From Metellina segmentata (lineage: Eukaryota > Arthropoda > Arachnida > Araneae > Tetragnathidae), in the NCBI GenBank assembly GCA_947359465.1, contig OX375875.1:61222697-61286696 (forward strand): a stretch of DNA of 64,000 nucleotides, given 5' to 3'. The notes beneath the pieces are model-generated. The model did no database searches and had not been told where the DNA came from. It saw nothing but the letters and a program-made list of their open reading frames with translations. Every line of letters begins with the position of its first letter. The first letter of the stretch is position 1. The translations under genes and the position numbers were made by a program. Below are positions 54,900-64,000 of the stretch, piece by piece.

Positions 54900-55905
54900 A
54901 CTATAGTGATAAAAATCAAAAATATGATTTAGGGGAAACAGACTGGAGTAAGAATCGAATTAATTATTTCTAGTTCTTTTATAAATCACTAAGTATAGAA
55001 AGTTCGAACAAATGTTTTTTTAAATAATTTCAGCCATTGTACTTCAAATTGCTGAATTCTTCTTAAATGTAAGTAAACTTATTATCTTTCTGTTTCAATT
55101 ATTATTGAAACAGAAAAGCCTTTTAAAGCCAAAGTGGTGTAACTTTCTGAAAATTCTGAGTTAATGCTGGTAACAAATTCTGAATAGGGAAAACTACTTA
55201 TAGGAAAGGTGGTGTAACTCCTAATTTCCCAAACAACCACACAGATGGCAGTACAAGATTAGGCAGTCAATGAAGCTATATAGCCTATTCAACTAAAAGT
55301 CTCTACATCTCGAAACAATGTTTAATGGACTTACACCACTTTGGCTTTAAACGGCTTAAGAAAACAATTTCCTTAACATATGAATCATAAGATTTATGAA
55401 ATTGTGAATTGCAAGTTATTTCTATGGGGTTTATCGAATAAATTATTTTATATCTCTCGAATGTCATCGTATGGATACTTCGATTTGCTTTTTAACAGTA
55501 TTATCTAAAACATAGAATGGTGTATCTAACAATATCACAAAAAAAAAATTTTCCTCTTAAGAAAATTAACATCTTTACTCTTTCATAATCACAGTGATTT
55601 TTTTTTTATTTCTCTTGGTCATTCATATTTATCAGCAGGAATTCGATGCCTAATATAAAATGGCTTCCAAAATTGAATGTGTAATAGAATATTTTTTATA
55701 TCTAAAAGGGCGAAGAATAATACTTATGTTTTAAGTTACGATGAAGTTACACAATTAGAAATACTATATTAATCTGAAAAAAATTCCATCCTTGATTTAA
55801 TATTTTTTATATATATTTCAAATGGTCAAATTTACAAACTTGACAGAAACTTAAGCATACGCTATGCATTCATCAGATTTCATCTAGAAACAATTTAAAC
55901 AAGAA
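54900..55905. other. unassigned AT-rich DNA
   Basis: Nothing that I can support. Confidence 0.5.
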
Positions 55906-55907
55906 AA

Positions 55908-56195
55908 AATTATTTGATAATAATAAAAAATAATAATTATTTGATAATAATAATTATTTGGTAATAATAATTAATAATAATTCTTTGATTATAATAATTA
56001 ATAATAATTCTTTGATAATAATTATTAAATAATAAAAATTATTTGATAATGAAAATTATTTGACAGTAAAAATTATTTGACAGTAAAAATTATTTTATAA
56101 TAATAATTAACTGATAATTATTTGATAATAATAATTAACTGATAATTATTTGATAATAATAATTAAATAATAATTATTTAATAATAATAAAATAT
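55908..56195. repeat. AT-only minisatellite
   Basis: Irregular repeats of a unit close to AATAATTATTTGATAATAAT, with a few TTGACAGTAA variants, over about 290 bp. Confidence 0.9.
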
Positions 56196-56459
56196 ATTTC
56201 GAAAAGAGGAGCGTTGAAACTAACATTTTTTGCTTGAATATCCTATTTTTAATTATATTTTTATAAACTTGGACCATAAATTTTCAATAACAGTGAGATT
56301 CGAAGACTGGTGGGGTGATGCACATTGCTTTTGAAGATTGTGCTGCAAAAACACTCAAAATATTACTACTGTGTCTCGAACTGTCATTGAATTCAAAAAT
56401 AAAGTTTGATCCAAAAACCAAATTTTTAACATATTTTATACTGCTTTTGAATGTGTTGA

Positions 56460-56852
56460 AAGGTGGTCCAGTTGGTAGAGTCTCGGATTAGCAACCAGAG
56501 GGTTGCGAAATCGAAACTCAATTCAGCCAAAGATCGTTGTATACGTCGGGGCTGGGGCTAGTTATTGTGGTCTTAAATGTCCTCACGTTTGAAGTGGTGA
56601 GAAAGTTTGGAGAGTGGGATGCCAGCTCAGATGTTGATCTCTTTTTTATTTTGTTTTCCTATCCTCACCTTCCCAAACTCGCCATAAGGCTTAGACTTTC
56701 TAGAGGGGAGGAAAGGGTACTTCCACCATCACTGATCTTGTCATCTGAATGATTTAAAATTACGAGGCGTTGTCTTCGAGCTCTTCTTTTTGTGCTCCTG
56801 CTTCGGAATTAATCAACTAGCCTTCTGTGGTGTTCGAGTGCGACTGTAAATG
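56460..56852 (+). mobile_element. SINE family A with ~100-bp internal insertion
   Basis: Head GTGGTCCAGTTGGTAGAGTC and B-box-like GGTTGCGAAATCG, then GTTTGGAGAGTGGGATGCCA. The body is interrupted at about 56640-56745 by a pyrimidine-rich segment (CCTATCCTCACCTTCCCAAA, CTTTCTAGAGGGGAGGAAAG) and resumes at TCATCTGAATGATTTAAAAT. A second short, opposite-strand piece of the family lies at 56968-57012. Confidence 0.75.
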
Positions 56853-57019
56853 TTAAAAAATTTCATTTTTCTAAGATTTCATCTATGGAAACAAAATTTC
56901 TAACCTTCCTGCTAATATACAACTCAATACAGCCATGAGTCAGACCATCTTCATTCCTAAAAATGGAGTATTTGGTAACAATTGAATTTAAGTCGCATTG
57001 GAGAAACACAGCAAAAATA

Positions 57020-59020
57020 AATATCGTTGTTGTTACAAATCTCCCTTGGTCAAAGTGAAATCTAGACCCATCCCAAAAAATCATGTCTTTTAAGTCGCTC
57101 AGTGACCAACTCCTGTTCATCCAGGATCTGTCTTACAAATAGACAGATATAGTAAAAAATATGGGAAGGAGTTGCTGAGGTAGCGGAGAATGGGCAAGTT
57201 GAGACTTTCTTAATCCTCCAAGCGTTTTCGACGAGACATCTCGTCCAACAAGTCTGACCAGTTTAGTTAATAACAATATATACAGTATCGTCATCAAGAT
57301 AGTGCCGATCGATTTTTTGATGATAACGGAATCAAGAACTAGTCAGCTTTCTTTCTAGTGACAAGGTATCGAATTCAACCAGATTTGGCGAGTTTTGATT
57401 ATGACGCGATACCTAATCGAGAGGGCCACCATGATGGTTAATATCTCTAACAAGTCATATATCTTGTGCTCCCGCTTCTAAGTCTTACCAGAGCAGTCTG
57501 ATGCAGTATTGAACCTTTTAAATGCAACGACAGTCCAGGCATCAACCTCCATTAGAAATTCCATAGGTACCGGGAGCTTTGCGGACATACCAAGAAGAGG
57601 AACAGACCTTGTTTTGGGGGGAGTATTTGTGCAAGGTATAAATTTTCGTGGCGGGGATGTTTTGTTTGCTGGACAGATCTGCTCTCGACCCAAAGCAAGC
57701 AAATAGAGCCCATGTGTGCCAATTCTGGCACGAGTAGACTATCTCGATTAATTCTATCCATAATGGCCAAGACTTAAGGTGCTGAATTGAACTCTTATTG
57801 TTGAGTTGCTTTAAAGATTAATTCATTAAAGCATTTGTAAAATTATGTATTCATTGCAATAACACCTGATGGAATCAATAGACCTAGCAAAATTCATTCA
57901 GCTATTAAGCTAACAGAGGGGATATTTGGTAACAGAAGCTGCTGAGTTGTGAGAAACTTCAGGGTATTAAGCGACGGCAGATTTCGCGATTTCATTTAGT
58001 TTTCAGATTGGGTACGCGGGCAGCATGATTTAGGTTAGTAACCTGCGGCAAAAGTGTAGGTTCGCTCTTGCTTCTACTTATCATTCTTCTGCCTATATTG
58101 AACCCCTAAACAAGGTTCAAGGCCCTTGTGCTCGACAAACAAGACCGGGTAACCCTGAAGTTTCGGAATTTGATGTGCCTTGGGTCGATACTAGATTGCC
58201 AGTCTTTGATGGAATGTTATCACATCCCTTTGTCTCCAAACACCACGATAGAGAAACTTAGTTTCAAAGAAACACGGAGAATAGATGATTCTTAATGGAA
58301 GAACCCGGTGAGGAAAAGTAATCAGCAACAGTAGAGTTAGGGAAGGGAGAGGCTCAGAAGGTTTAAGCCTTCTTCACAATTGGATATCAAAGCACATTTT
58401 TCTTCTTAATACCAAATCGCACGATCTTTTTAAAACAGAATAGAATCTTTTAAATTCGTTTCACTAGCGCAGGTTCTTCCACGTTCAAGCTAACGCCCCA
58501 GGTTTACTTGCCTTGAGACAGTGCCTTTATTCTTACGCTTTATTTTATTCATCAATAAAAGTGTTGATTTACTCACGACTATGCAACTATACTGAATAAT
58601 GAATTAATGACTCTACTCAATTAAACCTAATAATAAATTAATGATATTTGTACAATTAAACCGAATAATGTATTTATGAACTTTTTTACAGTTCAAACGA
58701 ATAATGTATTAATGAACTTTTTAACAATTTAACTGAACAACGAATTAGTGATAATTTTATGGTCCAGTTCAAAAGGGAATTTCTCGAATTTTTGGAAGAA
58801 TTTTGATTTTGGAGTTTTCTGATCGGTGTAGACCAAAATACGATTATTGAGCAAAACAAGGATCAAATCCAGTAACAGTGTGAGAGACAAAGGCAATATT
58901 CGCTTAAGAAGATTCAATCTCATAGATTGCAATACCGAAAAGATCGAGAATCCAAAATCATGAGTCCTTAGGGGCACATCTTCTTAGATGTGTGCGGGCC
59001 TCATATACATAAGGAACTCT
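57020..59020. other. unassigned
   Basis: No supported gene or element. Several moderately GC-rich patches (57480-57770, 58000-58350) look like old, unrecognised repeats. Confidence 0.4.
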
Positions 59021-59029
59021 AGCAATCTT

Positions 59030-59235
59030 TCCTTTTTCCATGGAGTTTACTGTCTTTGGTAAACACGGTAATCACGCTCCAGGATACGCAAGCGATATTT
59101 TTCTACACTCTACTTTTCACTCCAATCCCTCCTTTTTCCTCTTTCACGAAATTGTTTACTTTTTGTATGTCTCGTGTTTGGCGTAGCTTGGCCAAATACC
59201 CCTTGTACCATAAAATCTCAAAGCAACTAACCAAA
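59030..59235 (+). mobile_element. SINE family B, 3' part
   Basis: Pyrimidine-rich body followed by TCGTGTTTGGCGTAGCTTGG, CCAAATACCCCTTGTACCAT and AAAATCTCAAAGCAACTAAC. The same order is seen at 63540-63755. Confidence 0.6.
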
Positions 59236-60299
59236 ATTATAAGTTATTCCTTATCGAAATGAACGATTTAATAAGTTTCAGTACTGAGTTATTTTTCTAC
59301 ATTAACGTGCATTTTAGGGTGTTTGGGTATCAGATTATTTGAGCAATCATAATTTTTGAATTTCTACGCTCGCTCTTGATCAGCAAAAACACTCGACAAA
59401 GCGCATGTTACTGACAAAAAGAGAACAAACTGATGCAAACTTATTAAAGCAATAGCTGTGAGATAAAGGCCGAATAAGTCGCTTAAGAAGATCCACTCAT
59501 AGAACACAAAAACAAACAAATTGAGAATCCAAAATCACCTTTTTCGACACTGAGGAATCGATTAGTTTCAATACTGAGTTATTTTTCCACGTCAACATAC
59601 ATTTCGAGGTTCTGGGGTACCAAACTACTTGAGCACCTTCATAATTTTCTAAGTTCTACGCCTTTCATCAGCTAAAACATTTCACAAAGTGTATTTTTCC
59701 GATAACAAGAAAACAAATGCATACAAATTTAATTCAAAGGACGAAATCGTTGTTTATGCAGCACATTATCAGTAACGTTTATGAAAAAGTTTCTTATAAG
59801 AGGCGTCACTTTCCCAAAACATCCACAGCCGCGAATTTATAAAAATATGATAAAGCCGAGAATAAAATAAAAAAAGACGGAGAGGAATCTGTGATAAATC
59901 GAACTTGAAAATCACCACAGGCCTCGGACAGGAGTGCGTTAAAATATACACATGCAAGAGAAATATATATACAGTAAAAAAACCCTTTTCCTTAAACGAT
60001 AGGACGGTCGCAGTCTATCGGAAGAAGCCCATAACCTCTTCTTATTTACCCCCAGACCTCGGGGCACTATTTCAAATACTAAACAACGTTGCAACCACAA
60101 ATTTAGCGGTTCGCGTCGCAGGACATCTATCATTATGTTGTGCAGTCATCTGGAGAGAAATCGGCCCTGCCTCGACTGTTGCCACTCCGGGAATGCGTAT
60201 CTCTCTAGGTAATTGTCGATAGCTGAGTTGAGCTGTCGGAGTTTGGCTTCGGGGCAAGGAGCTCTCTTCGTCCGGAATAAAATATCGTTTGCGCTTTAA

Positions 60300-60600
60300 G
60301 AGGGAGTGATGGAGGTAAAAAAAAATGGAAATAAACTGTCGCTGGATTCTGGGGCGGTAATACGATTTCCCAATGTTTAATAGATTTCGGTGGCCGATGA
60401 TTTAATTATGAGCCGCGAAAGAATTACTTCCTTGAATTAAAGTGAAGTAAATAAAAGAGGATTCCGAGCGGGTTTTCGCTCAGAGCAATTGATTATCAGC
60501 GAGTGAAACGGGATGCGAGTTTAATTACAGGTAACTTCCTGCAAATCATTCCCCCTTCAGAGGGAGAGGGCGAAGTGCTACTAAGCTCTGCTTTGGATGC
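60300..60600. promoter_or_regulatory. possible conserved non-coding / enhancer-like block
   Basis: This block has no repeat signature, more CpG than its surroundings, no long open frame, and homeodomain-type sites: TTAATTA at 60402-60408 and 60521-60527, and CAATTGATTATC at 60486-60497. Composition and motif clustering only; no comparison could be made. Confidence 0.2.
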
Positions 60601-60917
60601 TCCGCCAATTTATCCTCTCTTAACTACTCAACTACGTGTAATAAGGGACTGTTCCCAGACTTCCAATTATTAAGGAACATCAAGATTTGTGAACGCTTGA
60701 GAATTAATCAGTAATTCATTTCTTTCGGAGGATGTTTGGCACCGTGTTGGTTTTTATGCATTTCGTTTAGTTTCCTAGTGTCTATGAGCAAAGGAGGTTT
60801 TTGTTTCAATTTTTGAAATCGTCCAAGATATTTTCGAATGAAATAAATAGTGTTCATGTTGGTTCAAAATGGGGGAATCTATTACAGAAAATGATAAACA
60901 GAAATACACAGTAGTAG

Positions 60918-61030
60918 TTAGGTTGGTAGTTAATTTTATGTCGCACTGGAGCAACACAGAGGATTGCATCAACGGTCCAGGATCAATACCAAAGGAAAGG
61001 TACGAGGACAACACCACGGTCATAAGTCGA
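60918..61030 (-). mobile_element. SINE family A, 5'-truncated
   Basis: Minus-strand 3' part of the family: ACCGTGGTGTTGTCCTCGTA and GTGTTGCTCCAGTGCGACAT. Confidence 0.7.
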
Positions 61031-61034
61031 GGTC

Positions 61035-62890
61035 AGCTTGAACTTGACAAACCTATAAATACAATAAAAATGGCGGAATTTCGGTGAAAATCTGTTTGCA
61101 ATTTACATATAAGGTTATATACGTAGAACATAGATATTGCACATACGAGTACATGTAACAATGACGATTACTTGTAAGATACTCCCAGCCCCAACGCTTC
61201 ATACAACAAAACACTATCGCCATCTACGTTTTGTTTTAAAAAAAGGTCTCACATAGCATAGTATTGTAAACAATTTCAACTTACTTTAATAAGAATTAAA
61301 TTTAATCAAAAATGTCTGAAATAAGAGTTGTGTTCAATGACCAACACTCTTACCATTAGAGGTGTCTTTGATAAATTGTAATTTGTTTCGCTTAAAGTGA
61401 AGAAAAAAGTAGTGAACATATCCTTAAAGAACACTTTTTATGGACACTTATTTTATTGTTTTATGAACAAAGAACACTACCATAAAACTGTACAAGATCA
61501 TTAAGATACATTTTTTTTTTCAAAATTCTGATTTAGTCTACCTTTGCAAAATAAAGTATTCCGTTATGAATAAGATCTTTTAAATCTTTCGCACAGTAAT
61601 ATCACAATTCCACTTCTAACACCCTGCTACATTCAAAAAAAAATTTAATTATATGCTGTTCATAAAAACATATTTGAATATACAATTCTATTAAGAACCT
61701 GATCCATCAGGTACATTAAAATATGTAAATTTAGCAGACCTAATCGACCATACCCATAAAAACACTATACGAAAGTAAAAGTTTCTGGATAAATACAGAA
61801 TTTAAAAATAAAACTAAATGCAAAAATGCAGGAAAAATGGTTATAAAATAAATTATACACTTTCAAATAGATATATTGTGTTAAAAACCAGCGTCGTATT
61901 GTTTTGCATCGAATGACGGCAAAGTAAGGCTTATTTTGTGTATAAAAAAAGCATAAGTTTCTTAGAGAACGCTTTCAGTTTCTGTACATTTTCCTTCTCA
62001 TTAAAATGGTACCGTTGTATTTTACTCTACTACTTTTCCACTTGCTGTTAATGAGGCTGGATCTGTCAAAGCCAGGCGGAAGCAAAAACTCTCTATACAA
62101 AAAAGATTATTATGTGACAAAGAATGTAGATTTTTTTTAGTGGAATAGCAGCTGTTTTTTCTATGTATCGCTCCATTATTAGTGTTCAAATCAACCGAGA
62201 ACACAAATGTGTCGTTCTAAGTAAGGCTTAAAATAATCGAAAGACGTGTAGTAATACGTCTGGAAGTTTTATAGATGGTTATTAACCGATTAATTAATTT
62301 TTTCTTAACCTTTAGACTACGGTTGGTATAGCAGTTGTACCTCGATCAAGCCTAGAAAGAATTTAGACTACGGCCAGTACAGCAGTTGTATCTTGAAAGT
62401 TATGAGAGAATCGCGAGAGTTATATATCTATAGCCGTAATCAAAAGGTTAAGTCTACAAAGCAGAATTCCACGTGATAAATTTTTGTTTGATTTCAATCG
62501 GCTAAGATTGCTTTGTTTGTACTAATGGTCGTCAACTTTGAGGAATGAAAAGGCAAGAAGTTCAGTCTGTCTTACCGTTAGCAAAATTAATAGCCCTCGG
62601 ACAACACAACAAAAAAAATTAGTGAGATAAATCAAACCAATCAGCAATAGGATATAAACTGAGTGGCCAAATTACTAGAGATACTGTAATAAATAGTTGG
62701 ACCTTTAGTTCTGATTCACAACAGTAATTTTACTATGCATAGATTTTACCAGGACTTCGCGCATGAACATAGGCACATGCTGACAAAGCAACCCTTTATT
62801 AGGTTCAAATTCTGGGCTTCTTGCGAATCTTTCCACCCCGATTCAGTCACCTGTTACCTCTTTCATCCACAAGCACCCTTTTCCGTCCAC
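61035..62890. other. unassigned AT-rich DNA
   Basis: Only a short direct repeat (TTTAGACTACGG at 62312 and 62363, each followed by a CAGCAGTTGTA-like word) is notable. Confidence 0.5.
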
Positions 62891-62894
62891 AGTT

Positions 62895-63195
62895 GCAGGG
62901 CCGAGTAAGCCTGGTTGGAAGAGTAACGGATCAGCAACCGGAGGGTTGCGAGTTCGAATCCAACCAAAGACGGTCGTGTACAAAGGGAATTGGTGCACGT
63001 TCAATCAAATGGCATTACATCGGAATGATGTGTAAGTTTGGAGAGTGGTGTGCCAGTTCAGGTGTAACATCGTCATCTGACCGTGGTTCAAAATTACGTG
63101 GTGTTGTCCGAGGATCTTTCAAGTTGGGATTGATCCCTGACCATTGTCAATAGCCCGCTGTGTTGCTCCAGTACGATAATTAAAATAACTACCAA
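62895..63195 (+). mobile_element. SINE family A, full length with TSD
   Basis: A 12-bp target duplication, CCGTCCACAGTT, lies at 62883-62894 and 63196-63207. Head GTAAGCCTGGTTGGAAGAGT, B-box GGTTGCGAGTTCGAATCC, and the complete body to CAATAGCCCGCTGTGTTGCT. One of the best-preserved B-boxes in the window. Confidence 0.93.
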
Positions 63196-63539
63196 CCGTC
63201 CACAGTTACGTTTATTGCTTGCAGTTTCTTAACCCAACTGTTATTATCTGATCTCTCGAGATACTGTTGCACGAGAGAAGACGAGGATGTCAACAGTTTA
63301 TGGAATACAGGAACCGGCTCGTCTAATGTACCCCTGGATCAGGCCTCCTTCGAAGTCCTTTAAATTTTTTATCTTGCCCCCCTTTTGGGGATCCAACTGT
63401 ACTGAAAAACTTTTCTCTTGATGCGAAAATTGAAATTGGGGTGCCTCCAATAATTTGACGACCTCTGGGCTTCCTTCATTAGGTGTAAACGGGCTCGGAC
63501 TGTATACTTCTTTCACGAAACCGAGGTATTCTAGTGATC

Positions 63540-63755
63540 AATTCTTTTTCCGTGGGATATACTGTCTTTAGTTACAAGGGAGTCTCACCCCATTTATTCC
63601 CAATTATTTCTGCTTTCCCATCATACTACTCTATTTCTCTTCCTTTTTTTTCCTTTCAAACTTTCCTTTTTTACTTGACATTGTCTTATGTTTGGAACAG
63701 CTTGGTCAAATATAGACCTTGAGTCATAAGAGCTTAAAACAACCGACCAATAATT
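63540..63755 (+). mobile_element. SINE family B, 3' part
   Basis: Shares with 59030-59235 the pyrimidine-rich body and the end TTATGTTTGGAACAGCTTGG, TCAAATATAGACCTTG, then AACAACCGACC. Diverged. Confidence 0.5.
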
Positions 63756-64000
63756 CCGTTAATCAGAGTAGATCAACACCATGTCAAAGGCAGGAATCAG
63801 CAAAATAAATACTTTAAGGAAAAAACATGAAAACTTTATCACTTAAGTTTAAAAAATTTACTGTTGGTATTAATTTAGATTATTCAGGTTATTCAGGAAA
63901 TTCCTTGTACACTCGTTTTGATTAGCTCTCATGTTGCAAAAAATTACAGTAAAGCTACAAACCAAAAAACAGGAACATAAGCTTTACTGTACTGTATATC

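Noticed and set aside
58010..58260. Possible non-LTR reverse transcriptase fragment
   Set aside because: One frame looked loosely similar but held no diagnostic motif.

Overview
This is eukaryotic nuclear DNA, very AT-rich, with no rRNA, no genuine tRNA gene and no recognisable intact host gene. Repeat content points to an arthropod, most likely a spider: Tc1-like transposase lineages, a Cys-rich tail of the protein family annotated in spider genomes as SCAN/KRAB-A domain-containing, several tRNA-headed SINE families, and a copia retrotransposon. The window is best read as intergenic or intronic sequence filled with nested transposable elements. The species call is inference.

Layout. 1-5800: mostly unassigned, with a ~240-bp tandem duplication, a small foldback element and one candidate exon. 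5867-7205: a terminal-inverted-repeat element holding a Helitron-like insertion and a SINE with a perfect 14-bp target duplication. 9008-10311: a complete but dead mariner-type element. 12746-14209: a Ginger-like deletion derivative lying in a (TA)n tract, with a SINE inserted in one terminal repeat. 14750-17370: a tandem array with SINEs inserted. 20400-22700: a SINE, a 20-bp hairpin minisatellite, related direct repeats and a hAT-type MITE. 25280-25732: a Tc1 relic.

26941-29275: a second Tc1 relic split in two by about 1.3 kb of endogenous virus sequence. That sequence is the helicase half of a CRESS-DNA virus Rep, followed in an overlapping frame by a broken, capsid-like reading frame. This is the standout of the window. 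30000-36100: SINEs in otherwise unassigned DNA. 41720-42548: an 829-bp foldback element with TTA target duplications. 43019-48527: a copia element with one full LTR. It is broken by a hAT-type MITE inside the reverse transcriptase and by an intact DD41D transposon inside pol, and a truncated SINE lies at its 5' edge. 49257-50250: a decayed Tc1 gene. 51806-54899: three further decayed mariner/Tc1 genes separated by (TA)n tracts and bracketed by a ~56-bp inverted repeat. 54900-64000: AT-rich repeats, SINEs and a possible conserved non-coding block near 60300-60600.

The sequence shows successive colonisation. Many insertions can be ordered because their target duplications are visible: SINE into Ginger, hAT and DD41D into copia, virus into Tc1, hAT into an older direct repeat. 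The only transposase gene that still reads as intact is the DD41D one at 45930-47006.
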